Positions 32,723-44,523 of a stretch of DNA of 64,000 bases are shown piece by piece. The stretch's first letter is position 1. Every line of letters starts with the position of its first letter. Made by a program: the position numbers and the translations under genes. The notes beneath the pieces are model-generated. The model ran no database searches and was not told the DNA's origin. It was given only the letters and a program-made list of their open reading frames with translations. The stretch is taken from the NCBI GenBank assembly GCA_963576785.1, contig OY756142.1, positions 2,728,001 through 2,792,000 of the forward strand. The letters run 5' to 3'. Source of the stretch: Chlorophyllum brunneum (lineage: Eukaryota; Basidiomycota; Agaricomycetes; Agaricales; Agaricaceae).

Positions 32723-35700
32723 ATGCACACCAACGATCCCTCCAAGAAGGCCTCCATCAACTCTCTCCTCAATCCCCAGCACGACTTCAACTACGCCCTC
32801 AGAGCTGCCTCCTGGGATGTCCCCCACGAGCCCAAGCACCCCGAGCCCCGCCAGTACCCCATCCCCGACCTCTACCACACCTGCAACTCCCCCCGCATCA
32901 TCCGCAACCCCACCCCCGCCTACCAGTACCCCCCATACACCACTTGGCCACACCCCCCCATGTACTCGGATGAACGCACTGGTACTCTTCCTCCCCGTCT
33001 TCATCCCTCACCCTGCTCACCCCACCCAGCTCTACCCGGTGACTACCACCCCCACAACTCGCCCACTCCCACCGCATTTTCCCCTCACGCCCTCGATCGA
33101 GATCCCTACGGTTCCGCCTATCAAACCCAGTCACCCCTACCCAATGGCAACAGTAAATCTTATTTTGTCGCACCTCGCTTATTTTGCTTATCAGTGCATA
33201 CAGCTTGGCAGGCCGCCGACCGGGCATCCGTTCGTCTCGCTGCACGCGGAACAATACCGTCACAGAACATACACCCGCCACCTGACCACCATTCACAACA
33301 CGACGCGCGTTACAACGCCACCGCCTCAACAGCTTATTACCCGCCTGTCATGCACACCGTTGGCCCCCACTATGCCCAGCAACACCCGGCTACTCCTAAT
33401 CATCCAGACCCCCCGCCACCGCACTGTACCCAGCAACCTATCCCACCTGACTACTCCCCGCGTAGTTTGCATCTGCCTCAAACTCAACCATTTGGACAAC
33501 AGCCACCCCCGCAGCAGCAGGAGCCTGCCACGGCCCGCCCACAGACTCAGGCCGATGCAGAATCGGATCCAGAAGCCTCCAACTCCCGGAAACGATCACA
33601 GCCAGACACTGAGGGCCAGCCACAATCAAAACGTGCCAAGGGGAAAGCCAGAGCTGCCACCGAAGGCACGACATTTGGAGGTACGTCACTTCATGCCTTT
33701 TTGCAGTGATCTTCTCTGATCAAAAAATCTCCATCTTCAACGTGGTTGGCCTACTTTTTCCGCCATCTCCAGGATCATCCAGACGCGGGTACAGCGCTGA
33801 GAAGCGTAACAAGGTAGCTCAGATTGCAGCTCAGAACGGTAGGTATCTCCGCTTCTCGCAGCGCGTGACCTCATGACTTGGACTGACATTTTGGGGACCT
33901 CTTTCTTGCCCCTCTTTCACCACACTTCTTCTACGATACCCTATGATCTCTGACTGATGGATTTCCATTCTTCTAGTCCAATTGATGCCGACCGTATCAT
34001 ATGCCCCCATTCCGAGTGTGAATGGAAAAGAAAATGGTATGTCCCCTGAACTCTATACCCTCATTTATTTTTGGAACTTTTGTCGCCCATTTATCATTTC
34101 TCTACTTGGTTTGGTCTTTCACAACATCATTCAAACCCCATTTACCCCTTCTACACGTGCAATAAACTCACTTCACGTCGGATCCCCTAGCACGTATGCG
34201 TGTCGTCACCGGCGAAAATGGCCAAATTAATGGTCTCGTCACCGAAAACGCAATTCCCCTCCAACCGGAACTCCAGTTTGCAAGATGCATGTCAAATCGA
34301 TACCGTGCGGAACAGTTTCCCCGATGTGTCTCGTGTACCAGGCGTTGGGCGGGTGACACCTGTCGTTTTCAGGGTATCCGGTTCTTCCTGAAGGATAAGA
34401 AGCGTGATATTGTGGGTATCAGTTTCGTGGAAGGACGGTATCAGGATGCTCCAAAGATGCTTTATCCCACGGGTTGGAACGTTCCGCTGAAGGAGGCCCA
34501 TATCAGGAGGATGAAGGTGTGTATATGCGTTTCGGGGGAGCTTCTGATACGAGTGGAGAAGGATAGACGAAAGCTAACTTGATCGGTTCCTTTTCTTTTC
34601 TAGCTAAGTATCGCCAAGGCTCTACTACCCATTCTCAAGAAGGAGCATGAGCATATCGGACTCCCAGAACTGATTCGGCGGCCACGTGAGAGCGAAGTCA
34701 GAGCTACCTGTGGTCAGTGGTCTGTTTTGTTCAAGTATGCACTTCTGGAGCTTATCGAAACCGGTTTTATAGATACGTGTATGACTTCTCTGTTCTCGTC
34801 TACGTGGATGTGTAGGTTATGCGGACGAGAAGCCTGTGCCGAGTGTTTTTCGCAAGTGAAAGAACTGACGGTGGATAAGCCCAATGCGAACCAGGCGGAG
34901 CTGGCGGCACTTCAAGCAAGGAGGGAAAAACATGCCCACAGCAACCCGTTTTTCCTGAGTTGTACAAGGAGGAACGAGCATGCCGCGAAGGACTTCTCAC
35001 CGGTTTCGAGGTTCTTCCAAGAGGAGTTGGACGAGGCTATTCCAGAGATGGAGAAACTACTTTTGGAAGAGACTGGTCTATCGAGAGAGCTAGACCCGAA
35101 CGGACAGCCGAACGGAATGCCGGAGTTGAGTTCCAGCTCAAGTAGTTCAACGAGCGGCAGTTCGAGCGCTGGAGTGCCAACGCCGCCGCCCGATTCAAAC
35201 GCGCTTGCGGCCGCTCTTGGAGAACAGGCAATACACAAACAGGGCATCCCGTCCTTCCTTCACCATGGAACACCCATCTCTCCGGCCTACGTCCCCCCGA
35301 ATCTACCTCCCATTACGGCCTCAGTGCCCTTCCACGAAATCAAACGATACACGTATGATGAGGTATCGATGGGCGATTCTATCTCCGTCTTTGCGCCTAT
35401 CTGGCAACGCGGAGATCCGATTGTCGTCATCGGATGTCTTGAACACTTCAAGATCGCGTGGACGCCGGAGTACTTTGTGAAAAACTATCGCGAACAGACG
35501 TGTCTCATCATCGAATGCCAAACAGACGCGAACAAACGGGTTACAGTTGGACAATTCTTTGACATGTTCGGGAAATACGAAAACAGGACCGATTGTTGGA
35601 AACTTAAAGACTGGCCGCCGTCAACTGACTTCAGGAGTGCTTTCCCGGAGTTGTACAAGGACTTCAGCGACGCTGTGCCGGTACCTGATTACGTTCGGCG

Positions 35701-36469
35701 AGATGGTGTGGGTAATGTCGGATCTCATTTCCCTTCGAATACAATTGCACCGGATCTGGGACCAAAAATGTACAATGCTCTTGCCTCGAAACTCGACGAA
35801 GGGAGTAAAGGGACTACGCGGTTGCACATGGACATGGCCGACGCAGTGAACATTATGACACACACAGAGGCCAGTCCAGACGGGAGTCCGGGCTCCGCTG
35901 CATGGGATCTCTTCCGCGCCAGCGACAGTGACAAAATTCGCGCTTTCTTACGCCAAAAGTTCCCCAAACAATCCGCTATAACCGACCCCATCCATTCCCA
36001 ACAGCATTACCTCGATGAAGTCCTTCGGAAAGAACTTTATGATCATTTCGGCGTGATGTCTTACCGGGTATATCAGCGTCCGGGAGAAGCAGTGTTCATA
36101 CCTGCAGGGTGTGCGCATCAAGTTGCGAATCTGGCGGATTGTGTGAAGGTAGCGATTGATTATGTGAGCGTGGAGAATATTGGGAGATGTGAAGGGTTGA
36201 CAAGGGAGTTTAGGGAGTTGAATCAGAGGTTGGCGTGGAAAGAGGATGTGTTGCAGTTGAGGAGCATGATGTGGTTTTCGTGGCTGAGTTGTGGGATCTT
36301 TGAAAAGGGGGGGTCACGAGTTGAGGCATCGCCTGGAGGTGGTGAAGGCGAGGGTAATGTTCCCGGGAGGGACGATGAAGTCGCGTTGAACGGGAAGAAG
36401 AAGGGTAAGGGTAGGAAGAAGTCCGCGCCGAGTGCCACCGGGGCCGGGGGCCCAGTTTTTGCGAGCTGA
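32723..36469 (+). CDS. KDM3-type JmjC histone demethylase
   Basis: Probable Fe(II)/2-oxoglutarate-dependent demethylase of histone H3 lysine 9. Exons 32723-33680, 33773-33838, 33977-34036, 34191-34516, 34604-34712 and 34773-36469; 1,071 residues. The N-terminal ~320 residues are Pro/His/Thr-rich and disordered, ending in a basic patch (SRKRSQPD; QSKRAKGKAR). Next come a Cys-rich segment (ARCMSN...CVSCTRRWAGDTC) and a KDM3-like zinc finger assembled across the exon 5/6 junction (ATCDTCMTSLF...WMCRLCGREACAECF). The JmjC domain covers residues ~650-1000. Its iron ligands are visible as His858-x-Asp860 (LHMDMADAVNIM) and His955 (EAVFIPAGCAHQVANL). A Lys/Gly-rich tail closes the protein. Exon 1 may hide a 42-nt stop-free intron at 33152-33193. 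Confidence 0.88.
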
Positions 36470-37675
36470 GGAAGCAAAGCACAAGCGGCGTTCCATCATC
36501 TCTAGTTTCGTTCTCCCTCGTCATTGCAATTTTGTCGCATAATTTTCTTGTTCATCACTCATTCACGGTTTCCGGAAAACGCAACAGGACCCGGCTCGGC
36601 TTCACACATCGCAACTCTTGTACATACTCCTGATTGATTGGGACCCCTCTCTCCAAGAAACCTCGCTAAGTACTGCTTTCCGTCGTTGTCACATTGCTTT
36701 TTTTTCGAGTTTCTTCAAATGTTCAAATGTTCAAAACCGTTTAGTTTACAATTTGCAAATTTTGGATATCACGTAATGTTCACGTAATGTGTAGGATATG
36801 GTGTTTTAAAAAAGCAATATGGTGCATGGCAGACCCTAGCTTTGTTACGTAGGCAATTAATTGCTTAAGCGCTTGAGGTTATCTCACTGCATTAGGTGTC
36901 GTTCGAGCGGGGTCCATGCGAGACAGAAGCTCAGTTTCTTTTCACCAGGAGTGGCTGACTATTATGCCGACCAATCTATCCCAGATGGAAGCCGAAATTA
37001 CCAAGTTCCGAAATGAATCATCCACTCTGCTACGCTAACAAATCCTTCTGTAGTTTAATGTATACTCAGATGAATCCTTTGGGGAAATCGTCGATCAGCA
37101 TCCAAGTTAAGGTGAAAATGATTGCCCCAGCTCGTTCCGGGTATTGAAGAAAGCCGGGGCGTATTGCAGAGCTACCGGAAGAATGGAGTACTCTCGTATG
37201 GTATGATTTTTCGAGAAATGACCTGTCGCCTAGTGCCGCGGCCTGATAAATGACGATTTGATTTCTCCAGTATCAGGTCATTTGATTTAGAGATCGAGGT
37301 CTCGTATCATTTATAGACGATTGTTTTAGCGAAATCTGTCGATTTTATTTTTTGTAAGCCAGGCACGGAGATATGTGCTTAAGGACTTGGAGTAGCTTTG
37401 ATTCCAGTCAATCGTAGATTGATCGGCGTGGGAGAAGCCATTTGTCCGTGGCCTCGAAGATCCGCAAGTTGCGGAGAGAAACATGTCACAGATGGCACCA
37501 TCAACATGACCTCCGAGCTATATACTCCCACTTCATGGTCTGACTCTACATTCCAAGTATCTTCACTATCAAGCTCAGGGTACGAATCCTTCTCGTCCAT
37601 CCTCGTCCAAAAGTTTCCCCCCTAACCAGAAAAAACTTTTCATCACCCGGAGCTTTAATATCATTCAAAATCAGA
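36470..37675. other. Intergenic: JmjC 3' flank and ECM31 promoter
   Basis: No coding gene is supported. The middle part (36700-37370) is A/T-rich and holds a short inverted repeat described separately. A small minus-strand open frame (37379-37600) lies here without domain evidence. Confidence 0.45.
37216..37283. repeat. Short inverted repeat with stem-loop potential
   Basis: A 10-base arm AAATGACCTG at 37216-37225 is matched by its exact complement CAGGTCATTT at 37274-37283, with 48 bases between. Looser complementary pieces flank it (TGATAAATGACGA near 37244 and TCGTATCATTTATAG near 37302). It could be the remains of a miniature inverted-repeat element or chance in A/T-rich DNA. Confidence 0.3.
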
Positions 37676-38739
37676 ATGTCATTTCGGCAGTGGCTCTTTT
37701 CGGCTTCATCGTCATCGTTAATCGTTCGACAATGTCAACGTAGATGGATGAGTGTGAGGCCACCTTTGCCTACACCACAAACTGCCACTACACCATCGCC
37801 CAAACCACCTCGCAAAAAAGTTACTATTCATGCCCTCCATTCGCTCCGGTCAACCAAAACGCCGATTACGATGATCACGGCATATGATTATCCCACAGCA
37901 CTCGCTTGCTCGTCATCATCTCTCACTGACATCACCCTCGTTGGCGATTCACTCGCACAAGTCGCACTCGGATATACATCGACGACGCAATTGACATTGG
38001 ATGAGATGATACATCATGTCAAGGCGGTTGCGAAGGGTACAACACATCCGTTTCTTGTTGCTGATATGCCTTTTGGAACGTATCATGAAAGTCCCATGGA
38101 GGCGGTTCGGAATGCTGTGAGGATGGTTAGGGAAGGTGGAGTGGAAGGTGTCAAGATGGAAGGAGGTGCAGAAATTGTTGATACCGTCAAAAAATTGACA
38201 CAAGTTGGAATCCCGGTCATGGCCCACGTCGGACTGTTGCCGCAAAGACATGCAGCGTTGTCTGGTTACAAAGTACAAGGAAGGAGTGTGGAGGGAGCAC
38301 GGAAGGTGGTTAGTGATGCTTTGGCATTACAGGATGCTGGGGCTTTTGCTATGGTTTTGGAAGCGATTCCGAAGGAACTTGGGACGTATGTCACTGACAT
38401 ACTCAGAATACCGACAATTGGTATTGGTGCGGGTCCTGGAACGAGCGGACAGGTATGTGGTATTTATGTATCGTTTGCCTGTAATGATTTTTATTCTCTG
38501 TGGTATTACAGGTGTTGGTCATCGACGATATCATGGGTGCATGGTCTGGGCATAAAGCAAAATTCGTGAGGCGTTTTGCGGATCTGAGGACAGTGAGAGA
38601 TAACGGTGTGCAACATTATAATGAAGCTGTCCGGGATGGCTCCTTCCCAGACCCGGAGACGGAAAGTTATGCTATGGATCCAGTTGAGTGGACGAAATTC
38701 CTGGAGAGCGAGAAGGAGTTTCGACGCGACGTAGTTTAA
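37676..38739 (+). CDS. ECM31: Ketopantoate hydroxymethyltransferase (PanB)
   Basis: First committed enzyme of pantothenate and coenzyme A synthesis: it adds a hydroxymethyl group from methylene-tetrahydrofolate to 2-ketoisovalerate. Exons 37676-38452 and 38512-38739; 334 residues. The N-terminus (residues 1-45; Ser, Arg, no acid) looks like a mitochondrial presequence, as in other fungal PanB proteins. The TIM-barrel motifs follow in order: [58 protein letters not shown], then [15 protein letters not shown] joined across the single intron to VLVIDDIMG. Active-site residues of the family (Asp in VGDS, Lys in VKMEGG, Glu in VLEAIP) are all present. Intron and frame are unambiguous. Confidence 0.94.
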
Positions 38740-39033
38740 TTTGTTGCTTCTTTATCACATCTATAAATACATCCCAATTTCTGATCATATATCGGACAGG
38801 GTCGGGACTGAGCACTAGGTGGTTTCAATCCCACAGGCTTCGCCATAATCAGGGGTCTGCGGGTTGGACAGAGGGTTTTACCCCCGAGTGAGAGTCTAAC
38901 TGCGGTCTCACGAGATAACTGCTTGTCCCTTGGCCGGAGCTGGCGTTGAGTCCTATTAATGGCTGCTGTCAGCCACGTGACCCATCGTACGATGCCAACA
39001 AGATTCTGCTTTGTTGACTGTTGCCAATTGTCC

Positions 39034-40445
39034 ATGGCTAGGAGACGCATTACTATCGTCACTGGTGCAAACGGGTGAGCATTCCATCGTATTCTACTTA
39101 AGATATATCTAATCTTCTCCAGCGGTGTAGGATTCGGTATTTGTCAACGCCTCCTTTGCCAGCTTTGCCATCCAAATCCCAGTGATGCTTTACCGCAGAA
39201 GTTTTCTCTGCGAGACTTTTCGAGACGCCAAGAAGATGACGTTTCAGCTGAATATGAAGGAATTATTCTAATTATGGCGTGTCGAAGCGCGAAACGGGCT
39301 GAAAGTGCAAGAGAAAAGTTGTACGGACTTTTGGACACGTATATTGAAGGGTTGAAGAAGAGTCCAGATGAGTATATTCACGCGAAGAAGTTTCGAGAGA
39401 TGGTAGAAATCAAAATCCACCAATTGGACTTGGCCGTTATGAACAGTGTTTTCCAATTCGCGGAAGAAATCTCACACCAGTAGGTGCACTGTGATACTGC
39501 TTGTTAAACTTGCTGAAAGTTTCTTTGAGATACCCGTATATCACAGATCTAATATGTAATGCTGGTCTCGCCAGTTTCAAAGGGATACATTGGCCATCCT
39601 GTCTTGCACAACTTTTCACTGAGCCAATAAACTCTGTCACGGCACCACGGTTCTACACTCAAAACCAAGGGGAAGTGAGTGTTGATGGACTAGGCTGGGT
39701 ATGGCAATGTAATATGTTTGCTCACTATTCCCTGGTATGTTCCTCGTTCCCTTGATTCCTATAACCCGTCTTACAAGTTCTAAACCCCAGTTCCGCGTTC
39801 TTGAATCGTCATTCAAAGCCTCACCAACCGGTGGTCGCGTCGTCTGGGCTTCTTCACTCGAGGCATCACCCACCTTTTACGAGAGCGACGATTGGCAACT
39901 TACGAAAACCGAGCATTCTTACGAGAGCTCGAAATACCAGATTGACCTAATAGCAACACATCTGGACCTCATGGCACGCAGGGCTGTGGAGCAAGACCCA
40001 ACATCTCGTCCAGTTCGGCACTTCATCTCAGAACCGGGAGTCTGTTCGACGAATGTTAGCAAGGCTCTCACAGGTCCCTTATTAGAAGTCTTGAAAGTAT
40101 GGATTTTTTATATCGTAAGTCTCCACCCTTAGTCTCCATCGTGCCCCGACTTAGCTTGTGAAGGCGCGGTTCTTCGGCTCGGTACACCATACCATAAAAC
40201 CCTACAAAGCTGCTGTCGCTTCTGTTCACCTCATACTTGCTCCCATTTGGTTTTTTGCTCTCTCCGCACAGCCGGTGCGATATGGTGCTGAGACGGACTG
40301 GTGGGGAAAAGAGCGAGTTGGTTTATCACCTGTGAAGAGATGGGATGAAAATTGTGCCAGGGGAGATGCATTGTTGCGGAAGTGTGATGCGTTATACCAG
40401 GGGTTGCGAGAGCAAGAAAAAGGGATGATGGATATGGATGCGTGA
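39034..40445 (+). CDS. ERG27: 3-keto sterol reductase
   Basis: Short-chain dehydrogenase that reduces the C3 ketone during C4 demethylation of sterols in the ER, working with ERG25 and ERG26. Exons 39034-39074, 39123-39479, 39530-39734, 39791-40114 and 40155-40445; 405 residues. Cofactor motif TGANGGVGFG is split by intron 1. A conserved NAG (LICNAGL) is followed by the catalytic Tyr and Lys in YESSKYQ. The C-terminal third (VHLILAPIWFFAL) is a hydrophobic membrane-associating segment and the tail is charged. Intron 4 (40115-40154) is only 40 nt. Intron 2 uses a TTGAG acceptor, the only frame-preserving choice. It precedes MSS1 on the same strand by 217 bp. Confidence 0.9.
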
Positions 40446-40662
40446 TGGGTAGGTAATATTTGGTGGACGTGGATTTCTAGTTTTCTTGACGGTAGGAATT
40501 TAGTACGGATATCTTGCGTTCTTAGTGCTATAGTAATGTTGTTAGATATTATTTGCGTTGATAATCCAGACGTGGTAGTTGCTAAACAGGGTGAGGGAAC
40601 TCTATAATTACTCTGCCGGAAGGGCGGTCCGCATCCGGTCCGCTTGTTCGACCTGGACTTCG

Positions 40663-42653
40663 ATGCTACGAGCAGCGTCTGCTGGGATAAGATCTTCTGC
40701 TCGTCGTTTACCACAGCAACGACATAGCCCATCCGAACTTACTTCTTGTTCTCCGTACAGTGCCATATGCAGTGCTTCCGCACCTCCACTCCGACAAGAT
40801 ACTGTACCACATACTACCCAACTCACGCGTTCCGATGGCCAAAAGCAAACAATATACGCTCTATCAACACCTCCCGGAAAGGGAGGCGTAGCTGTGATAC
40901 GTGTTTCTGGTCCTGAGGCTCTCGAGGTCTGGCAAAAAATGGTACGGCCACACAAACTCAAGTCACGGCCAATACCTTGGAAACTGGAACGGTGTAAAAT
41001 CGTACATCCAGAGAGCCCAAGCGAAGTCATAGATGACGGATTATCTGTTTTCTTTCAAGGTGATTATGAACATGTGTCCTCTAACAGCTGGACTGAACGA
41101 ATGCTTGCCTCAGCTCCCAAGTCATTCACTACAGAGCCAACATTAGAATTGCACACACATTCCGGTCGAGCCCTTCTCACTACCCTTCTCGGAGCACTAT
41201 CAAAGTTACCTTTTCTCCGACCCGCTGAACCAGGAGAATTCACAAGACGCGCTTTCCTTAATGGGAGACTCGACTTGACCGAAGTAGAAGGTTTGGCGGA
41301 TTTGATTGACGCAGAAACGGAGGAACAGAGAAAAATTGCTGGCCGGGGTGCGTGGGTGGGTAAGATATGACACTACTCTGCCTCTACATAAATACTGACG
41401 CGAAGCTTTGTCTTATCGCGTAGGGTGAGGTTCGAAAAGTTTTTGATAACCTTCGAACACGGATTATCCACTGTTTGGCCCAGGTCGAAGCTCTTATTGA
41501 TTTTGGCGAAGGTGAAGAATTGGAGGAAGGTGTTTACGACCAGGGTAGGCGTTCGCTTCCTCTTAAGCTCCAATGTGTGTGTACCTGAAATATTATGTGA
41601 CAGCACGTCAGGAAGCTGAGGTCTTACTTGCCCAGATCAAGAGCCATCTCGCTGACAACCGTAGGGGCGAAATCATCCGCTCCGGAATCAAACTTGCGAT
41701 TTTTGGGCCGCCTAATGCCGGGAAGAGCAGCTTGTTGAATTACCTTGGTGCGTTGAGGATTTGATCAAGAATTGAGCGACTCTGCTCATGAACACACACA
41801 GCTCAGCGTGAAGCCGCAATTGTGACCCCTATCCCTGGTACTACGCGTGATGTCCTTCAATTGACGTTGGATATTGGTGGTATGCCCGTTGTGGTAGCTG
41901 ATACTGCCGGTCTTAGGAAAACCGAAGACGTGGTAGAGACGATAGGCATTGGGAGAGGAATAGACGCGTATGTTCCAACCCGTTGAGGCTTAATGTCATT
42001 TTAAGCTCCTATCTTTAGTGTCAAGGAGGCAGATATCGCTCTCTGTGTATTGTCCCTGTCCGACGTATCTACATACCACATGAAGTCGGATTCGGGGACA
42101 GGCCTGGCAATCCGGTTACCCGAATCCATTCGCGAGTTCGCTACCTCCCCGAACACGTACTTTATCCTCAACAAAGCAGATCTAATCGATCGGAAGCTTG
42201 AACTCGATGACTTCTCCTTTGACAATTGCGATTTACCATCCCCAGTAAACCGTGCTTGGATCCTGAGCCTTGCAGAAGGACAAGGAACAACCCAGTTCCT
42301 GGAGGAATTTGGACAAGAATTACATCGCCTCTACTCTCCTTCCTCATCTCAGATCAGTGGATCCGAAGGGAAAGATGTTCAGAGCGTACAATCACCCATC
42401 ATTACCCGCGCCCGTCACCGCGTTCATCTTGAGACTAGTTGTGTGTTTTTACAAGCTTTCCTTGATTGTTGTACGCTCAAATCTCCCTTCTTTCTTGACC
42501 ACGCGCTGACTCTTTCTCTCAGCTCCTGAGGACATTGTGTTAGGAGCCGAAGAACTCCGCTATGCAGCACGCGCGCTCGGTAAAGTGTCAGGCACGATAG
42601 ATGTGGAAGATGTACTAGATGCAGTATTCAGGGATTTCTGTATCGGAAAATGA
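40663..42653 (+). CDS. MSS1: Mitochondrial tRNA modification GTPase (MnmE/GTPBP3)
   Basis: With MTO1 it installs the aminomethyl-type group on U34 of mitochondrial tRNAs. Exons 40663-41059, 41114-41355, 41424-41544, 41604-41747, 41802-41967, 42019-42470 and 42523-42653; 550 residues. After an Arg/Ser-rich presequence come the folate-binding N-domain ([50 protein letters not shown]), then the helical and G domains: P-loop GPPNAGKSS, switch [19 protein letters not shown], and NKADLI. The protein ends FCIGK, carrying the family's catalytic Cys four residues before the last Lys. The first intron (41060-41113) is 54 nt with no stop in frame; removing it restores the expected VFFQ-APKSF junction. 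The start is the first ATG of the frame. Confidence 0.94.
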
Positions 42654-42803
42654 GGTTGGTTGAGTGGCTCTATGCTAATGTCTCGCCACACTGGTGATAC
42701 AATACATGGTACTAGTATCGGACCTCCTGTACCTCGTTACCGGTACTATTTTGCTATTGCTGTTGCTCCTAGGCATGATGAAGATAATACATCGGAATCA
42801 AGC

Positions 42804-44067
42804 TCACTCGGCATAAGACTCAGTAGCAGCTGAACGGCCAATAGATGGTATATCAAACTCAGAACGGGGTGCATTTCTTCCTCCTGGTACCGTGAGGCGA
42901 TTGTTCAGCAAGGCGAGTATCGAGTTGCCATATAACTTGCTTAGGGAAAGACCGGGAATCATGAACAGATCTAGGGTAAACATTGACAGCAAGATATAGG
43001 CACTCGCCGTTACGGCTGTAAGGCTTAGATGAATGCCGGAAGCTACGGCTCAAGGTAGATACCCACTTGTCAAAAGACCCGTTTCTAGTAGTAGCCGCTT
43101 CAGCCTAGTCAGGGACACTTGTGTCGGCCTGGATGCCCGGTTCATCTGGCTTGAAAGCTGTTTCGACGTTTGATATGTGGAGGACGATGAGTGAATGCAT
43201 TGAACTTACGAAACGGAACATGTATATCGCGATGAAAAAATCACAGATTGCACCTGTTGATCCCCATAACTAAGTGCACGTCATAAGCCACAGACCAAGA
43301 CATTTAATATGTCTCTAACTCACTATCCCATTCACTATTTTCCCAACAAACCCAGCCAACGGAAAGAACGGGCGGGTCGCACGACCGTAGAAAATGGCAG
43401 CAGAGGTCATACCGCAACCCAGTTGTAGAAAAGCAAGCTACGGAGGTGAAAAGGGTTCTCCAGACAAAAACCTTTTTTGAAACTCACTGCAATCACGACA
43501 CCGGTGATTTTTTTGTTTTTCGAAATTGTATGAATTCGGTGCGCATAAAACAACTGGGAAACGACGGCGACTGCGTCGCCAAACCATCAAAGGACGTCAG
43601 CTCGAAGCTTGGACAAAATGGTACCAAAATAGAGATACCTAAGGCACTGCTCACTGGGATCGTTAACCACATGAAACCAAATCTGGGCAGATAGAGGATC
43701 GGGTCCTTCAGAGAGGGGTCACCCCTCGAAGTGTCGTTGCCATTGGGCGGGCAGAATAGCATATAGAAATCATGGAGTGCGAAGGCTGTTTGTACTGTGC
43801 CAACAGCATAAACGAAAGCTACGACAACCTTAAGCATACGTCTATCGTTTGGGAAAGCTAGATAGTAAATGTCTTGTAAATTGTTATTAAGTTATCAGCC
43901 CAGGCCCCAGACACGTGGATAGGTTTCTGCACTTACAAGTTTGTGTGGTTAGGATACCGTAGAGGAGAATGTCGAGGCAATAGGCAAACAACTAAACCGC
44001 TCATTCATCAGAGCAATATCATCGGTATGGCGTAATTTCTCACAGCTGCAACACTGTGTGCTGGCAT
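42804..44067 (-). CDS. DUF6534-type seven-helix membrane protein, copy A
   Basis: Eight exons: 44067-44044, 43991-43937, 43872-43639, 43570-43488, 43437-43324, 43269-43210, 43157-43067 and 43015-42804; 290 residues, open throughout. Family landmarks: YYLAFPNDRR after helix 1, VYAVGTVQTAFALHDFY, FGFMWLTIPVSS, QLFYAHRIHTISKN, CDFFIAIYMFRF, a basic amphipathic stretch TRLKRLLLETGLLT, and the diagnostic GLSLSKLYGNSILALLNNR near the C-terminus. About seven hydrophobic helices; no enzyme motif. The family is widespread and expanded in Agaricomycetes, and its role is unknown (receptor-like topology). The first exon codes only 8 residues, as in copies B and E. Exon sizes 55, 83, 60 and 91 nt recur across copies, showing common descent. 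This is the first of a tandem array running right to left. Confidence 0.82.
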
Positions 44068-44523
44068 CTTGAGCACCCCAGCTCCTCTTCAAAGATGCCT
44101 AGGTGTTGATATACTGGATTTCAACGGGGGACGGAAATAAAACTGCTGGTTTGGGTTGGGAGCAATTTTAAAGGTGCTTGTTGCAGTGCAAGGAAGTAGT
44201 CTTCCGATTACTCTGGGGTGTCCGAAGAACGTTTACACATTCCCGATCATCAAGCTTTCAAGCAGTGCCAGCGACGAAGTTGGCATCAGTTCTCTCACCA
44301 CAATAGAAGACGTGATCCCCATCCTTACTAGCGGTTGATCGGCCATACGTCGTTCTATTGTTGTACTGTTGAAGAAGTATGCATTCTATTCCCATGGTAC
44401 ACTGCCCAAGAACGGGAAGTATGGAATTATGTAGGGATGTCCCGTCTCGTTCGTTGCAACATAGATAAATTATACAATTACGGTCCCAACACTAGCGATA
44501 CATTTGATATTGGGCTTAGATGG
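44068..44523. other. Spacer between DUF6534 copies A and B
   Basis: 456 bp holding the 3' flank of copy B and the promoter of copy A. Short plus-strand open frames here have no domain support. Confidence 0.45.

Noticed and set aside
32652..33719. A 355-codon plus-strand open frame overlapping JmjC exon 1 in another frame
   Set aside because: The region is C-rich and lacks A/T-rich stops, so several frames stay open. Only the frame starting at 32723 joins by good splice sites to the JmjC domain.
38760..38960. A tRNA-like look (GGTTTCAATCCCAC) downstream of ECM31
   Set aside because: No A-box, acceptor stem or cloverleaf can be drawn around it, and the B-box is a poor match.
43446..43694. Plus-strand open frame within DUF6534 copy A
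   Set aside because: It is antisense to exons and an intron of an intact membrane-protein gene whose exon sizes repeat in the paralogues.
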